Assembly: GCF_900112985.1 (NCBI RefSeq)
Contig: NZ_FONS01000003.1
Coordinates: 310,001 to 374,000 of the forward strand
DNA: 64,000 nt
Source: Pedobacter antarcticus
GTDB lineage: Bacteria; Bacteroidota; Bacteroidia; Sphingobacteriales; Sphingobacteriaceae
Direction: 5' to 3'
Shown here: positions 8,218 through 17,541 of the stretch, piece by piece
How the letters are laid out: every line of letters begins with the position of its first letter
Position numbering within the stretch: position 1 is the stretch's first letter
The notes under the pieces: generated by a model
What the model was told of the DNA's origin: nothing
The model's database searches: none
The model's input: only the letters and a program-made list of their open reading frames with translations
Program-made: the position numbers and the translations under genes

Positions 8218-9434
8218 ACCGCGGAATTAATTGTATTTGGTTGTTTACTGCGGTACCAGATAAAAACACCGGTCGCTACCAACCCGATCACACCTTCGAT
8301 AAGTACCGCAGGCCTTGGCCCAATCAGATGCGCAACCCAGCCGATTAGCAGACTGCCTATCGGAAGCAGGCCCTGGTAAGCCATAATATAATAGCTGATA
8401 GCACGTCCACGCATCTCCGGGGCCGCATGAGTTTGGATATACGTGTTAATTGCTGAGGTCTGCGCCATCATTCCTAATCCGGAAACAGCCATAAATAATA
8501 AGGCAAGCGGCAACTGGGGAGCATAAGATAAAAGCAACAGGCTAATTCCAAAAATCCCTCCAGCTACGGCGATCAGCTTCATCAAAGTATTTGTGTTTTT
8601 CAGATTGGCCATATATATCGCACTCAGCACAGACCCGATACCAGCTGCACTTTCGAACCAGCTGAAGGTACGGGCATCACCGTTAAAAATGTCTTTAGCA
8701 AAAACGGGCATCAGCGTATTAAAAGGAATCACAAATAAGCTGGTAATACCGATCATGATAATCATACTGCTCAACTCTTTATCACCGGAAACATAACGAA
8801 AACCCTCTTCTAGCTCTTTCCATATACTTTTCTCTGTATGCTGAATTACAGGCGCTTTTAGATTCATCAAAAATAAGCATCCCAGTACAGGGATATAACT
8901 CAGAAAATTACCGATAAAACAAAAATCTGTTCCGAAAGCACTTAATATAATTCCCGCAACGGCCGGCCCGGCGATCCTTGCAAAATTATTCATCGTTGTG
9001 TTCAATGCAATTGCATTGGGAAGGTCTCCGGGGTCATCAACAAGCTCTACCATCATTGACTGGCGGCAGGTCATATCAAAAGCATTAATAATACCCTGCA
9101 CCAGACTAAGCAGAATGATCAGCAGAATATTGTGAAATCCAAAAAAAACTATACCAGCAAGCGCGCCTGCCTGAAGCATCGAAATAATCTGAGTGATTAC
9201 CAGAATTTTATACCGGTTATGACGATCTACCAGACTCCCTGCATAGGGAGACAAAAACAAAGATGGAATCAGACTGACAAAACCCACTACCCCTAAAAGG
9301 ATCGCCGAACCAGTCAACTGATAAACAAGCCAGCTGACCGCTGTTTTTTGCATCCAGGTTCCGATCAGAGAGATTGATTGTCCATAAAAGAAGAGTTTAA
9401 AGTTTGGTGATTTGAGTGAACGGAAAAGAGTCAT
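8214..9434 (-). CDS. MFS transporter, EntS/MFS_3-like
   Basis: 406 residues with 12 predicted membrane helices. The opening (FRSLKSPNFKLFFYGQSISLIGTWMQ) and the loop motif GSLVDRHNRYKILV after helix 2 are typical of the MFS_3/EntS branch (siderophore and drug exporters). Substrate is unknown. The gene is divergent from a LysR regulator across 95 bp, and the intergenic operator-like repeat suggests that the LysR protein controls it. Confidence 0.9.
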   Translation of the reverse strand: MTLFRSLKSPNFKLFFYGQSISLIGTWMQKTAVSWLVYQLTGSAILLGVVGFVSLIPSLFLSPYAGSLVDRHNRYKILVITQIISMLQAGALAGIVFFGFHNILLIILLSLVQGIINAFDMTCRQSMMVELVDDPGDLPNAIALNTTMNNFARIAGPAVAGIILSAFGTDFCFIGNFLSYIPVLGCLFLMNLKAPVIQHTEKSIWKELEEGFRYVSGDKELSSMIIMIGITSLFVIPFNTLMPVFAKDIFNGDARTFSWFESAAGIGSVLSAIYMANLKNTNTLMKLIAVAGGIFGISLLLLSYAPQLPLALLFMAVSGLGMMAQTSAINTYIQTHAAPEMRGRAISYYIMAYQGLLPIGSLLIGWVAHLIGPRPAVLIEGVIGLVATGVFIWYRSKQPNTINSAV

Positions 9435-9475
9435 TGTGTATATTTTCTTATTGTGCCAAATTTCGGCATTCGGAA

Positions 9476-9528
9476 TATATTTGTAAAATTGATTGTTTTA
9501 ATGATATTGATTAGTTTTACTAATCAAT
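9476..9528 (+). promoter_or_regulatory. LysR promoter and operator-like inverted repeat
   Basis: TATATTTG at 9476-9483 matches TAnnTTTG and points towards the LysR gene. Downstream, 9506-9528 is a 9-bp perfect inverted repeat (ATTGATTAG / CTAATCAAT) with a 5-bp centre, containing the T-N11-A form of LysR sites. A further half site (ATTGATTG) lies at 9488-9495. The region also serves the divergent MFS gene. Confidence 0.6.
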
Positions 9529-9529
9529 T

Positions 9530-10438
9530 ATGGAGATCAGACAGCTCGGATATTTTATAAAAGCAGCAGAAATGCTTCACTTCACAGCCGCTGCAGAAGC
9601 ATGCTTTGTGACCCAGTCTACGCTTTCGCAACAAATCAAACAATTAGAAGATGAACTGGGCCTTCTCCTGTTTGACCGGATTGGAAAACAAGTCCGGCTA
9701 ACTGAGGCCGGAAGTGTATTTTTACATCATGCAAAACAGATTATTCTGGATATTAAGAAATCTAAACAGGCCATTTTTGAATTAGCAAATCTGGTTAACG
9801 GAGAGTTGAAAATAGGTGTTACTTACGCCTTTAGTTCGCTCCTTTTACCGGCACTTGGCCCCTTCTCAGCTCAGTATCCCGGTATTAGAATTCATGTAGA
9901 GTACGGCACTGCAGGAGAACTGGAGAATAAACTCCGTACAGCAGACCTGGATATTATTCTTGCTTTTCACGAACAATCGGACAACATGGGTCTGGAAATG
10001 GAGCCGCTGTTTTCATCGCGGATTATGATGGTTACTTCCCGCCGAAACCCTGCTGCACTGCTTAAAAAGATTTCTTTGAAGGAATTGGGGAAACTGGAAT
10101 TAATCCTTCCCAGTAATGGCTTCAGTTCGAGAGATCTGCTCAACGAAATTTTCAGAAAGAATCAAATTATTCCCAATATCAAAATAGAGATGAATGATAT
10201 ACACAGTCTGCTTTCAATGGTTGAAAAAGGAAACTGGTCAACAATAATCAATGAAAAAGTGGTAGGCAACTGGGCGTCTCTTTGTGCGGTTCCGATAACC
10301 GGCAAAGAGTTGCATAAACAGGCTTTCATCTTATGGCAGAAAGGTGTATACAGGAAAAGAGCTGCTGTATTATTTGTAGAAGAGCTGATGAAAGTTTATA
10401 AAGGGGCTCCAAAAAAGCCCCTGATATCAGACTTGTAA
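9530..10438 (+). CDS. LysR family transcriptional regulator
   Basis: 302 residues. The N-terminal winged helix is typical ([22 protein letters not shown], then [20 protein letters not shown]). A periplasmic-binding-protein-like effector domain covers about residues 90-295. The closest general type is the CynR/OxyR-like group. The effector is unknown. It is divergent from the MFS exporter. Its start codon follows an inverted repeat that is probably its own operator. Its 3' end overlaps that of ribB by 12 bp, which makes the two genes convergent with shared terminal bases. Confidence 0.92.
   Translation: MEIRQLGYFIKAAEMLHFTAAAEACFVTQSTLSQQIKQLEDELGLLLFDRIGKQVRLTEAGSVFLHHAKQIILDIKKSKQAIFELANLVNGELKIGVTYAFSSLLLPALGPFSAQYPGIRIHVEYGTAGELENKLRTADLDIILAFHEQSDNMGLEMEPLFSSRIMMVTSRRNPAALLKKISLKELGKLELILPSNGFSSRDLLNEIFRKNQIIPNIKIEMNDIHSLLSMVEKGNWSTIINEKVVGNWASLCAVPITGKELHKQAFILWQKGVYRKRAAVLFVEELMKVYKGAPKKPLISDL
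10402..10422 (-). terminator. Possible terminator of ribB inside the LysR 3' end
   Basis: AGGGGC / GCCCCT forms a 6-bp GC-rich stem with a 9-nt loop, just past the ribB stop. The minus strand continues TTATAAACTTT, which is only moderately T-rich. Confidence 0.35.
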
Positions 10439-11077
10439 TGATAGGCGATATTGAAAAATATCTTCTACAGAAACTACTGTCGATGACTGCTTTCTGGCAA
10501 ATAAGGAAATTTCAGGTAAGCGCGCCATTGTTCCGTCTTCATTAGTCAGTTCGCAAAGTACAGCCGCTGGTTTAAGACCGGCAAGTATCATCAGATCTAT
10601 ACTGGCTTCGGTATGACCTCTTCTCCCAAAAACCCCGTCTGCATTGGCACGAAGTGGAAATATATGGCCTGGTCTTGATAAATGCTCAGCTTCTGCGTTA
10701 TCTGCAACTGCTGTTCTTATAGTCTGTATTCTGTCGGCTGCAGAAACACCAGTTGTGACACCTTCTTTTGCCTCAATAGTAATAGTAAAAGGGGTATGAA
10801 ACTTACTGGTATTTACCTGCACCATTGGGTGAAGTTCCAGCCGATCTGCGTGGTCGGCAGTCAGACACAGACATACGATACCGCTGCACTCGCGGATCAT
10901 CAGGGCCATATCTGAAACACTCATGTTCTCTGCGGGAAAAATCAGATCACCTTCATTTTCTCTGCTCTCATCATCTACAACAAGGACCCCTCTCCCTGCC
11001 TTAAGGCTTTCAAGGGCATTTTCAACTCTCTCCTTATAATTATTCCCGAATAATGACAGTTCATTGTGATCTTCCAT
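10427..11077 (-). CDS. ribB: 3,4-dihydroxy-2-butanone 4-phosphate synthase
   Basis: RibB converts ribulose 5-phosphate to dihydroxybutanone phosphate plus formate for riboflavin synthesis. The protein is 216 residues, like the stand-alone E. coli RibB, and carries the acidic active-site loop ([15 protein letters not shown]), [13 protein letters not shown], the substrate-binding stretch [11 protein letters not shown] and [12 protein letters not shown]. There is no fused RibA (GTP cyclohydrolase II) domain. Bacteroidota often use a RibBA fusion, so this may be a second, separately regulated copy. A near-consensus -7 element (CACCTTTG) lies at 11105-11112. The 82-bp upstream gap is too short for an FMN riboswitch. 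Confidence 0.93.
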   Translation of the reverse strand: MEDHNELSLFGNNYKERVENALESLKAGRGVLVVDDESRENEGDLIFPAENMSVSDMALMIRECSGIVCLCLTADHADRLELHPMVQVNTSKFHTPFTITIEAKEGVTTGVSAADRIQTIRTAVADNAEAEHLSRPGHIFPLRANADGVFGRRGHTEASIDLMILAGLKPAAVLCELTNEDGTMARLPEISLFARKQSSTVVSVEDIFQYRLSLQV

Positions 11078-11159
11078 AAAAAATATTAATTGTGATTACG
11101 GCTGCAAAGGTGAAGATTAAACTGTTCATTTCAAATTAAAGAAATCATTCCCTGATTTT

Positions 11160-12449
11160 TCAGGCAGGGAAGGTCAGATAAAACCGGGTGCCTTTGCCCA
11201 AAGTGCTTTCCAGGCGGATTTTACCATGCTGAATATCCATGAAATCTTTACACAAAACCAGCCCCAAACCGATCCCTTTTTCCTGGTTAGTACCAAAAGT
11301 ATTCTCAGACTGCAGGCGGAAGAGGCTCTTAATCCGGTCATCGGCAATGCCAATACCGGTATCAGAAATACAGATTATGCAGGTGCCTCCATCTTGGGAC
11401 TCTTCTGCTTTAATCTGAATGAGCCCTCCCGAAGGGGTAAATTTGATGGCATTGTTCAACAGGTTCCTGATAACCAATTCCAACATATCCCTGTCTGCGG
11501 TTAACCTCATTTCTTCTGGCACAGACGCCTCTATGGTAATATTTTTTTGTGCAGCCAGGCTTCTTTTAAGTGCCAGCGTTTCTTTAATCGCCTCTGCCAA
11601 AAAGATTTGCTGCAGTTTGACATGGATACCTTCCATCTGACTTTTGCTCCATGCCAGGAGGTTTGTCAATAATTGTCCGGTATACTTCGTCTCTTTTAAT
11701 AGTCCCTCACTAACCATTCTGGTCTCATCTTCGGTGAGATCGGTATGAAGAGACAATTCCAGATAGGACTGTATTGAATTCAAAGGAGAACGAAGGTCAT
11801 GTGCAAGAATGGAAAAAAGCCGGTTTAATGAGGAGTTTGAATGCTTTAAAGCCGCCGATCTTTCTTCAACCAGAAAACGTTCCCGGTTATATTGATTGGT
11901 TAAAGTACGCATGAGGACATAAATAAAAAGCAGCGATAATGCGTAAAGAAAAACGGCATCCACATATCTGAGATACATACTATCGTATTTACCCTGGAGC
12001 TCATCCGGATTATGATACTGAAAATAAAACAAACCTGAAACAACACCTAAATTTACGATCATCCAAAACCAGCGTTGCTTTAATGGAACCATTGCCATGA
12101 GCAGGAGAAAAAAGACAAGGTAGATTGACAGACCCGGGCCGTCAATACCTGAGCTGTTCAGAAAGTAAAAAACGAACAACGCGTTTCCCTGAACTGCATA
12201 AATCAGAATACCTAACCCCAATCTACCTTTAAATCTCGATTGGTAACATGCAAAAACAAGTGCAACCGTCGCCGGCGCAAGAATAAACAGCAAGTTATCT
12301 AACCCTGCAAAAAAATCGAATAATAAACCGGAAATGAACAGAATAAGACTGGCCAGACAGGTGACATGAAAGATACGGCTCTCCTGAGAGTGTCCCAATG
12401 CCTTGTTCCTGATGGTTTTCCAGGTTTTTGAAGATACTTTACTGCTCAT
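11160..12449 (-). CDS. Orphan membrane sensor histidine kinase
   Basis: 429 residues. The N-terminal half (about residues 25-190) has six hydrophobic segments and no recognisable extracytoplasmic domain. A HisKA domain follows, with the phospho-acceptor His in LFSILAHDLRSPLNSIQSY, and then a HATPase domain with the N box (LVIRNLLNNAIKFT), G1 (ISDTGIGI) and G2 (GIGLGLVLC). No response regulator is adjacent. The gene lies divergent from ccoI across about 117 bp, so it might sense a membrane or respiratory signal. That is only positional inference. Confidence 0.9.
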   Translation of the reverse strand: MSSKVSSKTWKTIRNKALGHSQESRIFHVTCLASLILFISGLLFDFFAGLDNLLFILAPATVALVFACYQSRFKGRLGLGILIYAVQGNALFVFYFLNSSGIDGPGLSIYLVFFLLLMAMVPLKQRWFWMIVNLGVVSGLFYFQYHNPDELQGKYDSMYLRYVDAVFLYALSLLFIYVLMRTLTNQYNRERFLVEERSAALKHSNSSLNRLFSILAHDLRSPLNSIQSYLELSLHTDLTEDETRMVSEGLLKETKYTGQLLTNLLAWSKSQMEGIHVKLQQIFLAEAIKETLALKRSLAAQKNITIEASVPEEMRLTADRDMLELVIRNLLNNAIKFTPSGGLIQIKAEESQDGGTCIICISDTGIGIADDRIKSLFRLQSENTFGTNQEKGIGLGLVLCKDFMDIQHGKIRLESTLGKGTRFYLTFPA

Positions 12450-12485
12450 GCTTTTTCCTGCTCAAAATATAGTGTCTGATATTTA

Positions 12486-12550
12486 TGACGCAGATCACAT
12501 TTTGCATGTATCAGTGTCATTTTTATAAAGCAGGATCAAAGCGACTTTTG
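12486..12550 (+). promoter_or_regulatory. Crp/Fnr-type site and -7 element of ccoI
   Basis: TGACGCAGATCA (12486-12497) fits the Fnr/FixK core TGA-N6-TCA. A near-consensus -7 element, GACTTTTG, lies at 12543-12550 before the ATG at 12567. The site centre (12491.5) is 51.5 bp upstream of the first base of the -7 element, which places it near -61, the usual class I activator position. The ccoN site has the same spacing and 11 of 12 identical bases. Confidence 0.65.
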
Positions 12551-12566
12551 AGGAATTTCCTCCCGT

Positions 12567-14954
12567 ATGAATACACTTACAAAACCCAGCATTGAAACCA
12601 GCTGCTATCATTGTGGAGATAGCCTGCCCGCTAAACCCTATAACTCAGGAGGCAAACTATTCTGCTGCCTGGGTTGCAAAGGTGTTTACCAGATACTGGA
12701 AAAACATAACTTATCTGCTTACTATACTTATAATATTGTACCGGGCAAATTAGGAAAAAAAAATCATCAAAAATTTGATTACCTGGATGAAAGTTCAATT
12801 AATGAGAAACTCATCGATTACCAGGATGAAAAAATTTCTGCTATTACCTTATACATACCGGCAATTCACTGCAGCTCGTGCATTTGGCTACTGGAACACT
12901 TACATCAGCTGAACCCGGCAATTCTTCAAAGCAGAACGGACTTCCTGAAAAAACAGGTATCTATAACCTTCAGCCACGACATCACACTGCGAAAAGTAGT
13001 GGAAACACTTTCCACTATTGGTTATGAACCACTCATTAGCCTGCAGGACATGGTACAAAAACAACAGGCCGATCAAAGTGGGCGTAAACTGGTGAGCAAA
13101 ATTGCTGTCGCGGGTTTCTGTTTTGGAAATGTAATGCTGCTGAGCTTCCCCGATTATTTTGGACTTTCAGCCCTGGAGTCAAATTTTAGAAATTTCTTCG
13201 GCTATATTAACCTGGCCTTATCTCTTCCTGTATTACTCTACAGTTCCCGGGATTACTTCAGCTCCGCCTGGAATAACCTCAAAAACGGCATACTGAACCT
13301 GGATTTCCCATTAGCGCTTGGAATTGCCGTTATGTTTATTAGGTCGGCCACAGAAATCCTGCTGCAAACGGGACCAGGTTTCGTGGACACCTTGTGTTCT
13401 CTTGTGTTTTTTCTGCTCATTGGCAGATGGATGCAGCAGCGAACCTATCATTACCTTTCATTCGAAAGAGATTATCGCTCCTACTTCCCTGTTGCGGTGA
13501 CCAGGTTAATAAACGGCCTTGAAAAGGCTGTGCCTTTACAGGAATTGCAGATTGCAGATCGGATCCTGATCCGAAGCAATGAAATTATCCCTGCAGATGC
13601 AATTTTACTTAAAGGGGAAGCAAAGCTTGACTTTAGCTTTGTAACTGGCGAATCGGCTCCAGTAAATAAGGTCCTTGGCGAGATAATCTATGCGGGTGGC
13701 AGACAACTCAGTGGTGCAATCGAACTGGAGGTTATTAAACCTGTATCTCAGAGTTACCTGACCAAACTATGGAATAATGAGAGTTTTCAGACTATTAAAG
13801 ATCCAATCAAAACGTTCAGTGATAAAGCAAGTAAATATTTCAGCATTGTATTATTGCTCATCGCTTTTGGCTCTGGTTTTTATTGGGCAGGAACCGATTT
13901 AAACCGGGCAGCAGCAGCTTTCACTGCCGTTTTAATTATTGCCTGCCCTTGCGCTCTGGCACTTAGCTCGCCTTTTACACTTGCAGCAGTGCTTAGCATT
14001 TTCGACAAAAATAAGCTCTATTTGAAAAGTACAGAGGTTATCGAGGAACTCGCTAGAATTGATACTATTGTATTTGATAAAACAGGTACGATTACTAATC
14101 CAGACGCAGGGGATCTGCATTTTACAGGAACCCTCAGTCAGGAGCAGAGACAGGCTGTTTCGGATCTGGCCAGAAATTCAGGCCATCCTCTGAGCCGGGA
14201 ATTGGTTAAATGGCTTGGCCTTTCACCGCGACATGACGTATTCCATTATCGTGAAATGGTAGGCCGGGGCCTGAGTGGGATGGTGAACAATCACCAGATC
14301 AGAATTGGAAGTGCAAACTTTCTCGGTTTGCAAACCACAGTTAAGGGAAGTGCGGTTCATATCGAGATAGACAATTATTATTGCGGTTATTTTATAGCTG
14401 CCCAGCAATGGAGGGACGGCTTTAAAGCACTATCGGGCCAGCTATCTGTCCGCTATGACCTGCATTTACTTTCTGGTGATCAAGATCATGACCGCCAATG
14501 TTTAAGTCCGTTTTTCCCGGGTACACAACAAATGAAATTCAGGCAGAGTCCGCAGCAAAAATTAGACTACATCAAAAATCTGCAGAAAGACGGCAGAAGG
14601 GTTCTGATGGTCGGAGATGGTCTAAATGATGCGGGAGCACTGCGCCAGAGCAATCTGGGTATTGCAGTAACCGACGACATCAATAACTTTTCTCCGGGCT
14701 GCGATGGAATTCTCGATGGTAAAGCCTTCGGCCGGTTACCGCTATTTATTAAACAGGCCAAGGATGCGGTAAAAGTTATTCATATGAGCTTTGCCATCTC
14801 CCTGCTATATAATGCTGTCGGGCTCTTTATTGCCGTTCAGGGCAAACTCTCCCCGCTCATGGCAGCTATCCTGATGCCCATGAGTACGATCACAATTATC
14901 CTGTTTACCACCCTGTGCGCGAGGTATTACGCCAGAAAAAACAAACTCTTATGA
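12567..14954 (+). CDS. ccoI: Copper-translocating P-type ATPase for cbb3 oxidase assembly
   Basis: 795 residues. CcoI/FixI-type P1B ATPases supply copper for the CuB centre of cbb3 oxidases. An N-terminal cysteine cluster typical of this group (CYHCGDSLPAK, then FCCLGCKGVYQIL) is followed by a heavy-metal domain with CxxC in IHCSSCIWLLE. Other marks are the membrane metal site IIACPCALAL (CPC), the phosphorylation site DKTGTITN, the P-type HP motif in NSGHPLSREL, and GDGLND. It overlaps ccoS by 4 nt (ATGA) and sits directly before the oxidase genes. The upstream Fnr-type site predicts low-oxygen induction. Confidence 0.95.
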   Translation: MNTLTKPSIETSCYHCGDSLPAKPYNSGGKLFCCLGCKGVYQILEKHNLSAYYTYNIVPGKLGKKNHQKFDYLDESSINEKLIDYQDEKISAITLYIPAIHCSSCIWLLEHLHQLNPAILQSRTDFLKKQVSITFSHDITLRKVVETLSTIGYEPLISLQDMVQKQQADQSGRKLVSKIAVAGFCFGNVMLLSFPDYFGLSALESNFRNFFGYINLALSLPVLLYSSRDYFSSAWNNLKNGILNLDFPLALGIAVMFIRSATEILLQTGPGFVDTLCSLVFFLLIGRWMQQRTYHYLSFERDYRSYFPVAVTRLINGLEKAVPLQELQIADRILIRSNEIIPADAILLKGEAKLDFSFVTGESAPVNKVLGEIIYAGGRQLSGAIELEVIKPVSQSYLTKLWNNESFQTIKDPIKTFSDKASKYFSIVLLLIAFGSGFYWAGTDLNRAAAAFTAVLIIACPCALALSSPFTLAAVLSIFDKNKLYLKSTEVIEELARIDTIVFDKTGTITNPDAGDLHFTGTLSQEQRQAVSDLARNSGHPLSRELVKWLGLSPRHDVFHYREMVGRGLSGMVNNHQIRIGSANFLGLQTTVKGSAVHIEIDNYYCGYFIAAQQWRDGFKALSGQLSVRYDLHLLSGDQDHDRQCLSPFFPGTQQMKFRQSPQQKLDYIKNLQKDGRRVLMVGDGLNDAGALRQSNLGIAVTDDINNFSPGCDGILDGKAFGRLPLFIKQAKDAVKVIHMSFAISLLYNAVGLFIAVQGKLSPLMAAILMPMSTITIILFTTLCARYYARKNKLL

Positions 14955-15139
14955 ACATGATATTTATTTTAATCGGTTTCAGCATGCTGCTGGCACTGAT
15001 TTTCCTCATCGCGTTTTTCTGGGCCAGCAAATCCGGACAGAATGATGATCTCTATACACCCGGTGTCAGAATCTTATTTGATGACGACAAACCGGCAGAA
15101 GACACCTTAAAAAGTGACGAAGATCACCAAGCCAGATAA
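14951..15139 (+). CDS. ccoS: cbb3-type cytochrome oxidase assembly protein CcoS
   Basis: 62 residues. A single N-terminal membrane helix (MNMIFILIGFSMLLALIFL) is followed by AFFWASKSGQNDD and a short acidic tail, the typical CcoS layout. CcoS is needed for haem/copper insertion into cbb3 oxidase. The ATG at 14951 overlaps the ccoI stop (ATGA) and is preferred over upstream in-frame starts within ccoI. The last codons carry a Crp/Fnr-type site for the following ccoN gene. Confidence 0.92.
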   Translation: MNMIFILIGFSMLLALIFLIAFFWASKSGQNDDLYTPGVRILFDDDKPAEDTLKSDEDHQAR

Positions 15140-15179
15140 CTCCTGTCACACTCCTGCACAGCGGTACAGGCTAATTTTA
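15115..15179 (+). promoter_or_regulatory. Crp/Fnr-type site and -7 element of ccoNO
   Basis: TGACGAAGATCA (15115-15126, inside the 3' end of ccoS) has the TGA-N6-TCA core. TAATTTTA (15172-15179) is a near match to TAnnTTTG. The site centre (15120.5) is 51.5 bp from the first base of the -7 element, exactly as at ccoI. Confidence 0.65.
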
Positions 15180-15207
15180 CAACCATAAACTATTCACTAT
15201 TTTTCTC

Positions 15208-17319
15208 ATGACTGAAAAATTTCATTACGACAACAAGATCGTCAGAAACTTCGCTATCGCCACCATCGTCTGGGGTATAGTTGGAATGACGGTCGGGCTG
15301 CTCATAGCCATGCAGCTGATTAAACCAGCACTCAATTTAGGCTCACAGTACACAACCTTCGGCCGGATAAGACCTTTGCATACCAATGCAGTAATCTTTG
15401 CCTTTGTCGGTAATGCTATTTTCATGGGGGTCTATTATTCTTTACAAAGACTTCTAAAGGCAAGAATGTTTAGTGACGTGCTGAGTAAAATCCATTTCTG
15501 GGGCTGGCAGCTGATTATTGTAGCTACAGCGATTACGCTTCCCCTGGGTTTTACCACCTCCCATGAATACGCGGAAATGGAATGGCCCATTGATATTGCT
15601 ATTACCGTGATCTGGGTTGCTTTCGGGGTAAATATGTTCGGGACGATCATCAAAAGACGGGAAAAACATATGTATGTGGCTATCTGGTTTTATATCGCCA
15701 CATTCGTAACCGTCGCTGTACTTCACATTGTAAACTCTATACAATTACCTATATCTGCTTTCAAAAGTTATTATCTGTATGCAGGTGTTCAGGATGCACT
15801 CGTACAATGGTGGTACGGCCATAATGCTGTTGCATTCTTCCTGACTACGCCATACCTGGGAATGATGTATTATTTCCTGCCTAAGATGGCCAACCGACCG
15901 GTTTATTCCTACAAGCTGAGTATCCTGCACTTCTGGTCCCTGATCTTTATTTATATCTGGGCAGGGCCCCATCACCTACTTTACACGTCGCTGCCCGGCT
16001 GGGCACAATCTTTAGGTGTGGCATTCTCTATTATGCTAATTGCACCGAGCTGGGGTGGTATGATCAACGGCTTACTGACTCTCCGCGGTGCATGGGATAA
16101 AGTACGTGATGATCCGAAATTGAAATTTATGGTCGTTGGTCTTACTGCTTATGGTATGGCCACATTTGAAGGTCCTCTGCTGGCACTGAAACAGATCAAT
16201 GCAATTGCACACTATACAGACTGGATAGTTGCACACGTACATGTGGGCGCACTGGGCTGGAATGGATTCCTGACTTTTGGAATTTTATACTGGCTGATAC
16301 CTAGGATCTATAATACGGAGCTTTATTCGAAAAAACTGGCTTCGTTCCATTTCTGGATCGGAACACTGGGGATTATTTTCTATGCTGTCCCACTATATTT
16401 CGCGGGCTTTACACAAGGCCTTATGTGGAAAGAGTTCACTCCGGAGGGTGTACTGAAGTATCCAAACTTCCTGGAAACTGTGTTGCAGATTATTCCAATG
16501 TATATGTTGCGTGCCATTGGTGGTGCCATGTACCTGACCGGTGTAATCGTCATGACCTACAATCTGATTAAAACCATGAAAGCCGGTCAGCTGGTTGCAG
16601 ATGAACCTGCAGAAGCTCAGGCATTACAGGAAGACTATGTACCTCAGGGTGCAGAGAAAAAATTCCACCGCATGCTGGAACGCAAACCAATGGTATTTAT
16701 GATCCTCTCTTTAGTGGTCATCCTCATCGGAGGTATGATTGAAATGATGCCAACTTTCACTGTAAAATCAAATATACCGACGATTAGCAGTGTTAAACCT
16801 TACAGCCCGCTGGAACTCCAGGGACGTGATGTATATATCCGTGAAGGATGCGTAAGCTGCCATTCTCAGATGATCCGTCCATTCCGTTCCGAAACTGAAC
16901 GTTACGGAGAATACAGCAAGGCCGGTGAATTTGTTTATGATCACCCTTTCCTTTGGGGATCAAAGAGAACAGGTCCGGATTTGCAGCGCGAAGGTGGAAA
17001 ATACGGTAATGCCTGGCATTATAACCACATGCTTGATCCTGAAACGATGTCTCCGGGAAGTATAATGCCACCTTATGAATGGCTGATTACTCAAAAACTA
17101 GATACAACAACTACCCGTTCCAAAATCAATGCTATGCGTACACTCGGAGTTCCTTATGCATTAGGATATGAGAACAAAGCGAACGCAGACCTTGATGAAC
17201 AGGCCAGAATAATTGCAGCAGATCTGAAGCAGAATAATATTAAAGTCAAAAGTGACAAGGAAATTATTGCGCTGATTGCTTACCTGCAGCGTTTGGGTAC
17301 AGATATTAAAGTTAAATAA
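15208..17319 (+). CDS. ccoNO: Fused cytochrome cbb3 oxidase subunits I and II (CcoNO)
   Basis: 703 residues. The first ~480 form CcoN, the haem-copper subunit. Metal-ligand histidines are visible in RPLHTNAVIFAF, WYGHNAVAFFLT, GPHHLLYTSLP and AHVHVGALGWNGF. After a linker and a membrane helix (VFMILSLVVILIGGMIEMM), the C-terminal ~190 residues are CcoO, a membrane-anchored monohaem cytochrome c with CVSCH followed by SQMIRPFRSE, KRTGPDLQREGG and the haem-Met region SIMPPYEW. CcoN-CcoO fusion is typical of Bacteroidota. The complex reduces O2 with very high affinity and pumps protons. The gene is followed 15 nt later by ccoQ. Confidence 0.96.
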   Translation: MTEKFHYDNKIVRNFAIATIVWGIVGMTVGLLIAMQLIKPALNLGSQYTTFGRIRPLHTNAVIFAFVGNAIFMGVYYSLQRLLKARMFSDVLSKIHFWGWQLIIVATAITLPLGFTTSHEYAEMEWPIDIAITVIWVAFGVNMFGTIIKRREKHMYVAIWFYIATFVTVAVLHIVNSIQLPISAFKSYYLYAGVQDALVQWWYGHNAVAFFLTTPYLGMMYYFLPKMANRPVYSYKLSILHFWSLIFIYIWAGPHHLLYTSLPGWAQSLGVAFSIMLIAPSWGGMINGLLTLRGAWDKVRDDPKLKFMVVGLTAYGMATFEGPLLALKQINAIAHYTDWIVAHVHVGALGWNGFLTFGILYWLIPRIYNTELYSKKLASFHFWIGTLGIIFYAVPLYFAGFTQGLMWKEFTPEGVLKYPNFLETVLQIIPMYMLRAIGGAMYLTGVIVMTYNLIKTMKAGQLVADEPAEAQALQEDYVPQGAEKKFHRMLERKPMVFMILSLVVILIGGMIEMMPTFTVKSNIPTISSVKPYSPLELQGRDVYIREGCVSCHSQMIRPFRSETERYGEYSKAGEFVYDHPFLWGSKRTGPDLQREGGKYGNAWHYNHMLDPETMSPGSIMPPYEWLITQKLDTTTTRSKINAMRTLGVPYALGYENKANADLDEQARIIAADLKQNNIKVKSDKEIIALIAYLQRLGTDIKVK

Positions 17320-17334
17320 TTAAACGTCAAGACT

Positions 17335-17541
17335 ATGTTTAAGCAATTTTTAGAACGGGCAGAAGGTAACCAGGTATACCTGCTCACTTCATTAGGTATT
17401 TTCATGCTCTTTTTTCTTGTGGTTGGTATTCTGTTGCTAACAATGAAAAAAGAAGAGATAAACTATATGAGTAACCTTCCTTTAAATGAGGAAGAAGGAC
17501 AAAACCAAAACAATTCAACAGATGAAAGAAGTTACAACTAG
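17335..17541 (+). CDS. ccoQ: CcoQ-like small subunit of cbb3 oxidase
   Basis: 68 residues with one membrane helix (LLTSLGIFMLFFLVVGILLL) and an acidic, Gln/Asn-rich tail. Its size, position between ccoNO and ccoP, and single helix identify it as the CcoQ-type accessory subunit, although CcoQ sequences are poorly conserved. Its end overlaps the chosen ccoP start by 20 nt. Confidence 0.75.
   Translation: MFKQFLERAEGNQVYLLTSLGIFMLFFLVVGILLLTMKKEEINYMSNLPLNEEEGQNQNNSTDERSYN

Noticed and set aside
11078-11159. FMN riboswitch before ribB
   Set aside because: Only 82 bp separate ribB from the upstream gene, no FMN-element motifs are visible, and a near-consensus promoter occupies the space.
15225-15975. 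Several long frames on the minus strand opposite ccoNO
   Set aside because: They mirror a highly conserved coding region, have no family likeness and overlap each other. They are antisense shadows.
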